Shown piece by piece: positions 36,394 through 48,020 of a stretch of 64,000 nucleotides of DNA (positions are counted from its first letter, which is position 1; every line of letters begins with the position of its first letter). This DNA is from Bryoerythrophyllum caledonicum (Eukaryota; Streptophyta; Bryopsida; Pottiales; Pottiaceae). The stretch lies in assembly GCA_963971425.1 (NCBI GenBank), contig OZ020523.1:20441105-20505104 (forward strand). Direction: 5' to 3'. The position numbers and the translations under genes are program-made. The notes beneath the pieces are model-generated. The model ran no database searches, was not told where the DNA came from, and was given only the letters and a program-made list of their open reading frames with translations.

Positions 36394-38941
36394 TTCGTAG
36401 ATAATTCAGAGCCTGTTTTCCCGTCCCCAAGTACCAATTCTTTTTCTCTTTAGTGCAGCGACAACAACAACTAGCTAGAAGGTAGAACATGCGAGTGAAT
36501 GAGTCTGGCAAGGAAGAAGATCCTCCTGTTTCCGCACATATTGCACATATTCATGATCAGATTGCAATGAGAGGAAAAACAAAAACCAAAAATCTACCAC
36601 TTCTTCACTTTTCCTCCTCTTCCTGGCAGGCTCACCTTATTGATCTGTGCAACGCCAAGTCGATTTTGTTGAAAGCTCTTGGCATTCACTGGTCGAGTGT
36701 AACCTACTTGAGAAATGAAAAATCATGAAAGAGTTTTTACTTGTCGGTGCAGTGTTTGCAGCAGATCACTTCAAAACGCAACCCACTTTACGATTTACTT
36801 TAATAGTTGATTATGGTAAGCACAAAATGGAACAAATCTTCATAACCCTTTCAAGGTATAGCTCTTGAACGTAAACTAGTGTGGGTGATCCACATCAATT
36901 ATGAATCCACAGTATGTTCAGTGTTTAGTGTAGTTGTCATCTAGGAGTTTTCACTTTGGACAAAGTTTAAAAACTTTTGCTACAACCTTTTATTAAATAT
37001 GAGCTTTTTAATACAAGTGACATTATTTTATTGGAGATTGTCAAAAAAAACCTTCCATGGTGTGAAACTTTCACTCCAAGACGAGTCAAGGTTTTCTCAC
37101 CTTTTTTGGGCAAGGTGCACAAGATAGATTTCATTTCCTCGTACAAAATTGAGATCTTCATTTTTTTCTCATTTTGTTTTTTTTCCTTCAAGGATAAACA
37201 TGAACTTTAGTATTGTCTGCTAGGATTCAATGAGTCAATTAAAAAATTAGAATGAAGTTTGGTGAATTTTGAACCTCTCTTCATTTTTGGGAATCAAGAT
37301 ATAAGAGGATAGAAAAATATATTGAATCTATTTTTAAAATATCCAAGATAGTGGTTATTTAATTGAGTTTCACAAAAGCCTTACTAGCATTGAAAAGAAA
37401 GGACCAACTTTAGGCAAAACTCATATATATCTAAGAATAGAATAAAAAAGAGTCTCCTACCGTATCTAGTGGTCACTTTCAACACCTCTTTGTCGAAAGA
37501 ATTATTTTTCTTTGACGCAATGATCGGACACAATGGGCATCACCTAATTATTACATGGGTATCACTTAGACATAATAAGGGTAGCACCTTGACATTACAT
37601 GGGTTATCACCTAAACAACAAAATTATATTTTCCAAAATTTTGGAAAACTTTCCATAATTTTTGAATCAATTATGTCCAAACGCAACCACGGCGTAAGAT
37701 ATTCTTCTTTTCTCCATCAATGAAATGCATCAACACCTAGATTTGTTGTTGAAATTCAATCAATACTCTCAGGCTCTATCCAATCAAGCTAAACCTCCTC
37801 TACAACAATCCAAGTCTCTAAAAATTGACCATTAATTATCTTCACATCTCCCAAACCAAGTCACCCTCTTAAATTGTAAGTCACCCATTACCGCCCACAT
37901 TTACATAACCATCTATATCTACCCTTCTTAGATCTAAGGGATGAATCTAGATAGGTTATTGATGTAAATGGTCATATAATGGTGGATGGTAATGGACCAA
38001 CATACCTTATGTAGTTCTATTTATCATTTTATAGCGTCTGCTCTCAAGAGGGAAATTCGTTCCATACTACAAATCTTTTGTCCGGTGCGCATCAACTTAG
38101 TGGTGGAAACAAACAGACTCAGATATTCACGCTAGCCTCATCTTTTCATCGACTTAGTTCCATCTACCATCATAACAAGAGGATAAAGTAGGCAATGACA
38201 AAAGCGATCACCTCCTCTTACTTTTAGAATAACTCAATTCTTAGTCATAAAATTAACTCTCTCCCAATGGGAAAATCATGATTCAAGTTGTGCATGTGAA
38301 AAACTGATCCATTCTATGCGATGAATATATTACAAAGAATAAATGAGAATCACCTTAAATTCAAAAATAACAAATAGAAGTAGAATTAAAATATTAACAT
38401 TTAAATCATTAAATTAAAAATTGAGTTCAATTGAGAATAATAAAATATAAATAATAACATGAGCGAAATTTGATCAATTAGATAATTAGTCAAAGATACA
38501 AAATAGAGAATAATGATAAGAACAATAAAATGACAAAATACATATTCAAAATTATAAATAAAAATAACAAAAATAATAGAATAATTTTATTATTATTTTT
38601 AAGTGGAGGAGAACTGTAAATGAGAACCACTGCAGCCATGATGCCACAATTAGGCAGTCAAATGATGCAACATTCCCATCACATGACCTTCACATTCATG
38701 ACGCTCATTGTGAGCGTACCACACAACTCTTTGAAGCCACTAAATTTTCATCCGCACGGAGCATCGAAGTCTCTAGACGCTGAGTCTGCAATCGCCGTAG
38801 AGTGCATGCTTTATCGATTGTCGGAAAGCTGTTGTTGAATCTAGTGACTTCAGTCGAGAATTTGCTTCCAGAGTTTTTAGTCTAGTCGAGTTGCAACTTT
38901 AGGTTGGAGGTGCTTGGTGTGTTGCAGGTGTAACGGAGTCC
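36394..38941. other. AT-rich spacer between bL19 and the oxidoreductase gene
   Basis: No gene is supportable. About 36990-37108 matches 51922-52055 in reverse orientation. About 37535-37615 is a run of 21-23-bp units around GGGTATCACCT. About 38340-38600 is nearly all A and T. The final 300 bp (38610-38941) is less biased and should include the promoter and leader of the next gene. Confidence 0.55.
36990..37108 (-). repeat. Fragment of the interspersed family (intron-like part)
   Basis: It shares ATTATTTTATT, a GAGATTGTC-like phrase, ACCTTCCATGGTGTGAAA and TTTCTCACCTTTTT with the reverse complement of 51922-52055. A shorter piece (GACTCTTCTTGGAGTGAA) is at about 55595. Confidence 0.6.
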
Positions 38942-40110
38942 ATGGAGGGCGAGGTGAAATTCGGCATCCTCGGGTGCGCGAACATAGCGCGGACGCTGAT
39001 ACGAGCAATGCTGCTGCTTCCGGAGGTTAGGATTCACGCCATCGCGAGCAGGACACTTACTAAGGCGGAGAGTTTTGCGGCCGCTAACGGCGTTCCCGCG
39101 GAGACGAAGCTCTACGGGAGCTATGAGGAGCTGCTGGACGACGCCGAGGTGGACGCCGTGTACGTGCCGCTCCCGACGGGCCTTCACGTGGAGTGGATTC
39201 TCAAGGCCGCCGCGAAGGGGAAACACGTCCTGATCGAGAAGCCCCCGGCGCACACCGTGCAGGAACTCGACGTCATGCTAGAGGCCATGCGGGCGCGCAA
39301 CCTCCAGTTCATGGACGGCACAATGTGGATGCACCACCCGCGCACGCGCGAAATGGAGGCCGTGATCCGCGGCTCGGAAAAAATCGGAAAAATCCTTGAG
39401 GTGAGGGATTACTCGAAAGCCTAGGATCTGGTGCGGACGAAACCCTGGCGATGGTGATAATCTCTCTCGCTCTTCTGCAGGTGCATTCGGTCTTCAACTA
39501 CAGCGCGGAAGTGGCGTACAGAGCCAAGGGCGGATTGGTTGCGGACGTGCGGGGAAACCCTGGTCTGGACGGCCTCGGCGCGCTCGGGGACATCGGGTGG
39601 TACTGCGCGCGGGGAATCCTGTGGGCGTACGACTACGAGATGCCGAGCTCCGTGACGGCGCATCCTGGCGCGCGCTGCAACGAGAAGGGCGTGATCGTGA
39701 GCTGCGGCGCGACGCTCGTGTGGCGCGACGGCCGCACCGCGACGTTCACCACCTCGTTCAGCACAAGCCACGTGATGAAGCTGCTCGTGGTGGGAGTGGA
39801 CGGGAGCTTGGAGAACGACGACTTCGTGCTGCCCGCGCGCCCCGACCGCGCCGGCTTCAAGGTCGTGTCCGGGACGTCGTGGAAGGACGTGCTCGGCGGG
39901 TGGCACCGCACCGAGGAGGCGCATGAGGTGACCCTGGAAATGCCGCAGGAGGCGTTCATGGTGCGCGAGTTCGCGAGGCTCGTGGCGGGCATCCGTGATG
40001 GAAGCGGCAGTGTGGAGCCCCGGTGGGCGGAGATCTCGAGGAAGACGCAGGTCATCCTTGACAGCGTCAAGGAATCCATCGAAAATGGTCTCGAAACCGT
40101 CGAAGTTTGA
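38942..40110 (+). CDS. Gfo/Idh/MocA-family NAD(P)-dependent oxidoreductase
   Basis: Two exons join in phase: 38942-39400 and 39481-40110 (362 aa). The N-terminal Rossmann fold starts KFGILGCANIARTLIRA, with VYVPLPTGLH and the family EKP motif in LIEKPPAHT (near residue 98), whose lysine is the usual catalytic residue. The C-terminal half is the alpha/beta dimerisation and substrate domain (LGALGDIGWYCARGILWA, with GDIG and a Tyr, as in plant dehydrogenases of the At4g09670 type). There is no transit peptide or signal, so a cytosolic enzyme is likely. Substrate cannot be told from sequence; sugar or trans-dihydrodiol-like compounds are usual for relatives. GC content is high throughout. Confidence 0.93.
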
Positions 40111-41210
40111 GCTTGTAACCCTAATTCACTTCCCTCATCTCCAGATCTCTTCCGAAAGAGAATTTATGAGAAGCTCAGCAAATTCACAGAAGAGTTCTTC
40201 GTCATGTTGGAATTCTAGTAGAACACATTCTTCAACAGTAAACTTGCTGTTCAGATTAAACTTGCTCTTATCTGTACCATGACATAAGTCCGATGTGCGC
40301 TTAGAGCTTGAGGTGTATGTACCATGCAGTACTGGAGCTGTTTCTTGACTGAATTGTAGAAATTAATGCATTGTATATTGTAAGATACAGGTGAAGCAAA
40401 GTTGGCAATTTAGCATTTCCTTCTAGAGACATGTTTGTTATGGAATCTTCACAATGGATCGAAGTCAAGACACAAGTACTGTACATATATAATCAGTTAC
40501 AAAAGGAGCGCCTCCGTTCACCACATAACATCATTATTTATTTAAGAAATATTGTTCAATAGTATAATGACGCAGGCAAGACACACTCATGTTTCAAAGC
40601 AAGAGACATTCAAACCTCACATCAGGAATGAAACACTATCCACCACAACACTAGGGGCCCAGTCTAGACACGCCAAAGCAACGTGTGATGAGACGAAGCC
40701 CGACGAGATCCAACAAAGCGCAACACTGACCACAAAAGCGCTCAAAAAGCAAACACGAGATCACATTTCACCACTCACCTTCAATCACTCCAGAATTCTC
40801 TCAACATCCGCTTTGTCCAATACCTCGATGATATACAGCAGACACCCGCCTGAAAGGAGGAGATACCGTCTTAGTACCCGCAAGATACCCGCGACAACCA
40901 ACGACCTGAGACGTCTTCTGTACACAGTCGATACTTGTGTGATACTGGTCGGGATACCCGGGGAAAATGAATCGCCCTTCACAGCCACAAGGAGTTCATC
41001 CACTCCGCGGTTGATACCATGGCAGCGGACGGGTGAAACTGTTCGCGATGGCAGTAGACACCCGGAAATATCCGTTAGATACTCGGGTGGTTCGCACGGA
41101 AACGAAGGAGAAGAAGTTGATCTGAGAAGTGTTATGAGCGAGTGTTGCAGGTTTTTCCGAGTTGCAATTCAATTGCGAGCTCGTTTCGAGGGTTTGAGAA
41201 TTCTATTGCA
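40111..41210. other. Spacer and promoter region upstream of ATPD
   Basis: The first part is the 3' flank of the oxidoreductase gene. A GATACCC/GATACT-rich stretch spans about 40860-41090. A long plus-strand open frame (40552-41271) runs into ATPD in another frame and shows no domain, so I do not call it. Confidence 0.55.
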
Positions 41211-41999
41211 ATGGAGGCTTTGCAGCAATCTGTGGCTCGCGCGGCCGTCGCGCCCGTTAATGGCATGGTGAGCTCTGCCGCTGCGGCGACGCGCGTCTCG
41301 CAGGTGAAGATGGCGTTCGTGGCCGGGAGCGGGGGTATTTTTAAGCAGGGCAATGGTGCGCTCGTTGCCAAGGTCGCGAAGTCCGTTGGAGCTCCGGCGT
41401 CTGGCGCTGGAAAGGGAGTTGTGGTGATGAAGAGCGAGACCGCGGCGGGAGGCTATGCGTCGGCGCTGGCGGAGCTTTCGCAGTCGAATGACGACTTGGA
41501 GAAGATTAACAAGGATGTGGAGTGGCTGGGAGAGATGTTGAGCAACAAGGAGCTGTACGAGTTTCTAGTGTCGCCGGTGATTGATGGCGACAAGAAGAAG
41601 TCGATCCTGAAGACGCTGGCGGTGGACGCGCAGTTCAGCGATGTGACGCTCAATTTCTTGAACCTTTTGGTGGACAAGAAGCGGATTGAGTTGATCAAGG
41701 ATGTGGTGAAGGAGTTTGAGGCGATTTACAACGAGATAACGGACACGCAGATTGCGAATGTGATATCCGCTGTCAAGATTGAGAAGCCTCAGCTTGCGTT
41801 GATTGCTAAGAAGATCCAGAGCTTGTCCGGGTCCAAGAATGTGAGGATCAAGAACATCGTGGACGAGTCGCTCATTGCGGGATTCGTCGTGCAGTACGGG
41901 AAGGACGGGTCGCGGTACATCGATATGAGCGTCAAGGGCCAGCTCGACCGGTTAGCTTCTCAGTTCGCCGCCGCCGAGCAGGCCGCCGGTGCCTTCTAA
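41211..41999 (+). CDS. ATPD: Plastid ATP synthase delta subunit (OSCP family)
   Basis: Part of the stator that joins CF1 to CFo in thylakoid ATP synthase. It is a single intronless frame, 262 aa. The first about 70 residues form an Ala/Val/Lys-rich transit peptide (MEALQQSVARAAVAPVNG), ending near VVVMKSETAAGGYASALAEL. The mature OSCP domain follows: VEWLGEMLSNKELYEFLVSP, FLNLLVDKKRIELIKDVVKE, and the C-terminal signature block VDESLIAGFVVQYG...YIDMSVKGQLDRL. An in-frame ATG-less extension begins at 41142; the ATG at 41211 is preferred because it starts the transit peptide. Confidence 0.96.
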   Translation: MEALQQSVARAAVAPVNGMVSSAAAATRVSQVKMAFVAGSGGIFKQGNGALVAKVAKSVGAPASGAGKGVVVMKSETAAGGYASALAELSQSNDDLEKINKDVEWLGEMLSNKELYEFLVSPVIDGDKKKSILKTLAVDAQFSDVTLNFLNLLVDKKRIELIKDVVKEFEAIYNEITDTQIANVISAVKIEKPQLALIAKKIQSLSGSKNVRIKNIVDESLIAGFVVQYGKDGSRYIDMSVKGQLDRLASQFAAAEQAAGAF

Positions 42000-43453
42000 G
42001 AGCCCTGCCTCCCTTATCTCTTTTTGCTTCAAGTTGAGGATCAATGTAGGGCCTGTAATCCGTTGACACTTCTGAATCAGTTTGCGAGGAGGCTGATTTC
42101 GTTCTCTTCCTCGTTGGTGATTGCATGTGGTAGCAAATCCGTGAAGGAGCTCGTCTCTTTCCGAATTGTAGACTATGTACATCATTTTTACGATTTCATC
42201 TATGAATGAGCCGGTCTATGCCGCACATTTTTTACTCCAATGTTCCGTGGCCTCTGTTCTACCTGCTTCACTTGTCGTCTGGATCTTTGTCGAGATAGTG
42301 AATTAACAAGCGATCTTTCAAATTTACGAGGCTGCTTGAATATTACTCAGCGGCACCTTCGTCTCTTCATGTGCAAGGAAGCAGCTGACTCTTGTTATTC
42401 TGGACGCGAATTTGGCAAGTAAAAACGGTAAAGAGAATGCTACTTCTCCTTATGAAAGAGATCTGTTAAACTGCGACATGCATGAGATGAGTGGAAATGT
42501 ACAGTTGATCAGTGTGCGAATAAGAGAATCTTTGGATAGAGAATATTACTGGGACTGTTGTCTTGTAAAGATTAGCAGCAGTTCAATGATCAATTTTGAG
42601 CAGAAGCTGTTTGAATTAGGATAAATATTTTTGCACTTTGCAAGCCATCGTCCATGGCTAGCATGTGTCTATAGGACTAGAATTCTTTGATCGTAAAGCT
42701 TGCGATTCCTAGAATTTTGTCTCACATAATGACTTGGTGAACTTTTCCGGAGCGGACATCATGTTATCAGCAACAAAGCTCCGGTTCTCTTCACGGCACG
42801 ACGTCAACTGGTATATCCTCAACCACATCCATATCTTTGCAAACAGTTAACATCTCTCTCACGGGAAGATAGTGTTCAAAATTCTTTGTGACTACTGTTT
42901 CTTTTCAGGAAAACGTGGGGTACTTACGATGCCAGGATGGAGCGACAGGATGAGCATGGTCCGATTTCGAAACAAGGTACCGTATTTGACTGCGAATTTG
43001 AAAAATAATATTAGTCTTGTGACAGCAGAGCATCAGATAATGTTGAAGTGAAGATTCTGCAACACAGAGAGTTAATAAATTCAGATCCCAAAACGGTCCT
43101 GTTCCGAAGCCACCCAACACATCCTCCTAAAGCAGTAAAACGTTTTTTTTTTCACAAATTCAACAGGAGAACGAGGGAAAGTGAAACCTTTCACGATCAC
43201 AAAAAAATGCCTCACGAAACTCAACCTATCTACATCCTTTGGAAAATCATTTACTATCATTGTCAATGTCAATGAGGGTCTAACATGTAGCCTCTACACA
43301 ATCTAGATAGCCTAGAAAACCAAGCACTAGCGGATAGCAATCTGTACTTGTGTATCCGTCCATCAAGACTACCTAACCTATTTCAGTCTTACAAACACAT
43401 TTACATCACCCAGATCAAGTTCATCATATGGGATCGATATTCTTCTCCGTTTC
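42000..43453. other. Convergent 3' spacer between ATPD and AP5Z1
   Basis: The two flanking genes end toward each other. Composition is mixed and no coding pattern with splice support was found. Short open frames (42412-42624, 43048-43275) match nothing I know. Confidence 0.55.
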
Positions 43454-46400
43454 TTACGCCTTTCCAATGATGTCTGAGAGTGTGAAGTCATGAAACGGAG
43501 GACCTGTAGGAAATAAAAATAAAGAGGTTACAGTCAGGGATCCGAAGAAACATAAACCGAACGTGACGAAGAGTAGCATAATAAATCAAAAGAGAGGGTA
43601 TCTTACTGATCTTACAAATAACTCTTTGATTAATTTGACATCAAAATGAAGTCCTAGAAATGATATAGGAAATTCCCTTGCCGATTTCTCCCAAACTAAT
43701 TTTGTGACATTTTGATGTTAAGAGTTTACCTTCTTTCTCGCCAAGGATGTAGAAGGGTATGGACGCCACAGCCTTGGTGCCGCCTTCGCTCCATTGCACG
43801 CTGCCAGGCCGGTTCGGGTACCCATTTGGGGGGCCCAAAATGGAAGAGCACATGGCTGGCTCATGCATCAGTCCCAGAAAGTCATGAGCGCGCCTCCACA
43901 CAGATTTATCCAACACTTGCTGAGACCGAGCAACCTGCAAAAACTCATCAAGGTCAACAAAAGAGGCTAAGAAGATGGATTTTAAGCTGTGGAGGAGTCA
44001 CGCACCTTGGAGAGGCAAACACGAGCTCTGGGAGAGAGCTCCCGATGACAAGTCGCCAGCTTGGCGATCGCCGTCACCACAGAGCACAGCAACCTCGACT
44101 GCGACACCGCTGCTCCCATCACAACTGCTGACTCGTCTTTTCGCTTCGCATTCCCCTTCATGCGGCTGCCAAAATCAGCCAAACATGTCAGCAAATAGTC
44201 ACAATCCCAAGATGGAATGGATGCGAAAAGGATGAACAAACGAGGGACTTATTAACTTCTACATTTACGGCTGCTACTGAGGATGAAGGCATGTTGCTGT
44301 GAAGAGGACTTCGACTTCGAACCCTATGAACAAATGGTGTAACTACCTTGATGCAAGATTCTCGTAAAGGAGTAGCTCAAGGGTCTCAAACAGCTCTCGA
44401 GCAGCATCCTTGTATGCCAGACCGCCTCCTCCATGCTCACCAACTGCCCAGCATAGTTGCAGTGCAAGCTCTGTCTGCAAAGAGCATACAATTTACAACA
44501 AACCAATCCAGGTATATGTTCAACCACACACAATCATGAGTTTCTTTGCTCGCACTAAAAAAATTAATGATAGCTGGTGCTGATTTCAACACCAAGAAGA
44601 TCTAGTTGTAGTAAAACATACCTTCGCTGTGGTATTATGCGGTTGCCCAATTCTGTCCATGATTGGTTTCTGCGGCAAGAAAACGTGTTACACTGTGTCC
44701 CTGACCTCACAACACAACCTCCATGAATCACACGAAACAGGAGAGCTTCTCACCTTTAATACAGCTACCAAGTGAGGAGATTTTTGAAATGCTGCCAACA
44801 CAAACTCCAGCAACAATTTTTGTGCCTACAAAAGGAGGAAAAGTGGTCAGTGTATAGAAGCCCTGAACCCAAACCCAAGAACCCCAATCCGCTAGATAAG
44901 GAACCAACCTGCAAGGTAAACTTTGGATCTGGTAGCATTGCGTCCACCCTTAGAAACACAATTGGTAGTAGTGCAGCTAACAATGCTGTGTTCCAACAGA
45001 ACCGTTGTTGTTAGTATAAGAAAGATCTAATTGAAATACATCCTTTCTTCTGTATACTTCCAAACAATTTTCAAAGGAGTAACACTAACCACAACCATAC
45101 GAGCAACAAGCACGCTTCTAAATTCTACTTGCAGTTCCATCACCGTAGCTGAACTTCAGTAGAGCTGGATGTTTCTTCAAAGTGCTACAATTGCCTTCAA
45201 CTCCTTGTAAAATCCTCTTTCCCTGGTGTTTGCATTAGTACCAACACCAAGGGGTAGTAACTTACAGTCATTAACATCTCGCAATGCTATGGTGAAATAG
45301 GTGCTGAGCAACGATGGTGTCAGTGCCAAAGCGTGTTGCAGACGTTGTGAAGGACTGGATCCCACCAGAGCTTGCAGTGCAGCTGCCATCCCAGGAAACG
45401 ACCAATGCCGCTCCTGTAAATCATTTTTCTACATGTAAGATGACTGAAAATAGTGTAGATAAATAAGTGATATTCGTGGACTTTACCGCTAGGCCCTCAT
45501 TCTCGTCCTTGAGTAGGTCTGCAAACAATGCTTCAGTTTCGTCTCTGGCGTTTCCGTTGCCACCGGTTCCAGCATCACCTTGCATGTCAGATATTATAGA
45601 TCCTGTGTATGCCTCGTCCATCAATGCAAGCAAAGCCTGAAACCACAACAAGGATGAAAGTTAGCAGACGAAAATAAACGCCTACTAAAACCATGGGGTG
45701 GACAAATGACATACCTCTGGTGCAGGGCTCTTTTTACTGCCGCTAGTGGTGCCTGGAGCAGCGCCACCAGAACTGGCCTGCAGACTTTCTAGTGCTAATA
45801 CCAAGGCTGCACATGCCCACACGCAACAGAAAGCCATTATGGACCTAAATCAGAGCTTTTTTTAGAAGGAATGACGAATGGAGAAAGATGCAACTTACTC
45901 GGTAGGTCAAGCAGAGCAGGAAACAAAGGCAGAAAAGACGACACGCTTATTAAAGCTGGCAAGAGATCTGTAAACGCTTTGTCCAACCTGCAATCAGCAA
46001 CTATGTTAATAACATTCAAGAAGAAATTCTGTTTTTTGTCTATAAATCACGTAAGGTGGTAGTCTTACGTGCTGCTCCCCCACGCCACCACTTTCAAGAG
46101 GAGAGGAAAGTACTGCAAACGCACAAACCCAAAATCAGTCCTTATCATGCATAAAAAGTATGGTATTAAGGCTTGTACATAAATTATGCTTGTACTCGTA
46201 TCAAAAGAATGAAAGTTATATATGCTTGCACATTAAAACTTGCTTGTATTCAAGAAAAAAAGAAAAAATATGTCCTTGTACATATAATTACCTGTGGAAG
46301 TAAAGCAGGGTGTGCAATCATCAGCTTTGCCTTGTTCTGGTTCAGAAACTTTAACGTCGCAGCGGCCACAGTCTCATCCGCATATTGCCTAAAAAAGATG

Positions 46401-47038
46401 CTATCAGATCAATAAATTTGCTAAACCATCCCAATGACTCTCAAGCTCATGAGAAGCACTTTCGAGGAGAAAGGTTTTCTGATCTCACAACAAGAGATTT
46501 GAAATTATGGAAAGTCATTCTTACCGGCTCAAGCAAGAGCGGAAGAAGGTGTGCAAACTAGGGTCAGCATCGTGTAACACCGCCTCACCAAAGTCAAGAA
46601 AAAACTGCAAAATAACCTGTTTTCCAAAACAAAAATAGGTGATTATAAGGCCAGCTTTGCAAAGTGAAGATAAACCTGCAAACAATGGCCTGTTCCTGAA
46701 GCCTTACCAAGAGAAGCAATCCGGTGCTGGTTTTCTGCGACGACGACGCAGCAGTGCCCCGGTTGAAGATCTTCACCAGGTGCGGGTACACCCGGCCCAC
46801 CAGATCGCCGTTCTGCTCGCCCTTGGAGCACAATTGGTGCAAATTCCTCACCTGAACGACATGACAATGAAGATAAAAATCCCTGAGGTTGTGGATATCC
46901 GCAAAACAACAAGGCGGTTGCACTTACGACTTGGAGGACGGTGGAGTCGTCAGCGGACGCGGATCCGGCAGTGTCGCGAACGGAGTGCGAGAGCTGGCGC
47001 AGCCAAATCGACCAGTTGCGCTCCTCGCTCTCCGCCAT
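43454..47038 (-). CDS. AP5Z1: AP-5 adaptor complex zeta subunit
   Basis: A helical scaffold subunit of the AP-5 complex, which works with SPG11/SPG15 partners in late-endosome sorting. Sixteen exons join in phase to 568 aa, near the plant length (about 560): 47038-46928, 46851-46708, 46616-46525, 46388-46292, 46112-46069, 45987-45899, 45806-45715, 45636-45487, 45413-45266, 44985-44909, 44825-44754, 44669-44622, 44474-44347, 44165-44006, 43934-43730, 43503-43454. Family phrases are ILQFFLDFGEAVLHDADPSL, LLALMDEAYTGS, LLKDENEGLAERHWSFPGM, LALQLCWAVGEHGGGG, VVTAIAKLATCHREL and the terminal IPFYILGEKEGPPFHDF. There is no signal or membrane segment. The start ATG (MAESEERNWSIWLRQL) agrees with plant relatives. 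Confidence 0.93.
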
Positions 47039-47350
47039 CGCTGTTAAACCCTAAAACTCAGCCTCTTCAATCCTGACCCTCTCGTTCTCGCTCACACCTC
47101 TTCTCAAAACCTAAAATCTATCCTCAGCATTGGGTTCCAGTGCTCTGTTTCTCTCTCATTTCTCTCGATCCTTCTTGTAAACCCTAAAACTCAGCTTCAT
47201 CAATCCTAACTCGCACTCACTAATTCTCACTTCTCTCACCTCTTCTCAAAACCTCAAATCTATCTCCAGTGCTCTGTCTCTCACTCATTTCGCTCGATTC
47301 TTCTAATAAAGTGTAACCTATCTTCAACATTGAGTTCCACTGCTCTGTTT
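47039..47350 (-). promoter_or_regulatory. AP5Z1 upstream region, internally duplicated
   Basis: The block TTAAACCCTAAAACTCAGC at about 47043 recurs as a near copy at about 47176, and CTTCTCAAAACCT occurs in both units, so a roughly 135-bp segment next to the start codon is duplicated, with a weaker third copy. Transcription-start signals cannot be placed. Confidence 0.55.
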
Positions 47351-48020
47351 CTCTCTCTCTCTCTCTCTCTCGCATTTCTTCCTCATGAGACTTCGGACTT
47401 ATCTTCGATTCTTCGCATAGATTGCTCTCTCTCACTCTCTCTCTCGGAATCGTGTGCAGGTGCTTCATCTCCGAATGCGTCATGTTGCATTGCGTCATTG
47501 CTTGCTCAGCTTCTTCGTCTCCATCTTTGGATGTTGCTTCCCCTTTCAATCCAATACGCACTGCTTTCTCTTCTCTACTTTTTCTACTTTTTCTTTCTCT
47601 CGTCTCTGTTTCTTTTTCGTATCTACTTTATTCCTTATTTTCTTTGTCTCCCACTTTGGATGTTGGCTTCTTCTTTCAATCCAATATGCACAGCTTTTTC
47701 GTCTTTAATTTTCTTCTTCTTGTTCTTTCCCTCTGATCACTTTCTTTTTCTCATCTACTTTTATCCTTGATTTCTTTGTCTCCCTCTTTGGATGTTGGTT
47801 TCTTCTTGTAATCCAATCCGCACAGCTTTTTCGTCTTTCATTATTCCTTTTTCTTCTTTATCTTTCTCAATTCTTTCCTTCTCTTCTCTACCTTTCTTTC
47901 CTTTTCTACTCTACTTTTTACCTTATTTATTTTTCTTTTTTCTTTTTCTTCTCTTTGTATTTTCTTTCTCTTCTTTACTTTTTTTTTTTTTTTTTCTTTC
48001 TCTTTGTTCTTTTCTTTGAT
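47350..48020 (+). repeat. Pyrimidine-rich tract with three 130-bp tandem units
   Basis: It starts with a CT dinucleotide run (47353-47372). CTTTGGATGTTG recurs at about 47525, 47654 and 47786, each followed by a CAATCCAATNCGCAC-like phrase and TTTCTT-rich text. From 47850 to 48000 the plus strand is almost pure T and C. Ser/Phe/Leu-rich open frames here are compositional. Confidence 0.8.

Noticed and set aside
40552-41271. 239-codon plus-strand frame upstream of ATPD
   Set aside because: No domain, low-complexity GATACCC text, and it overlaps the ATPD start in another frame.
47330-48019. Ser/Phe/Leu-rich plus-strand frames
   Set aside because: Translation of a T/C-rich tract; compositional only.
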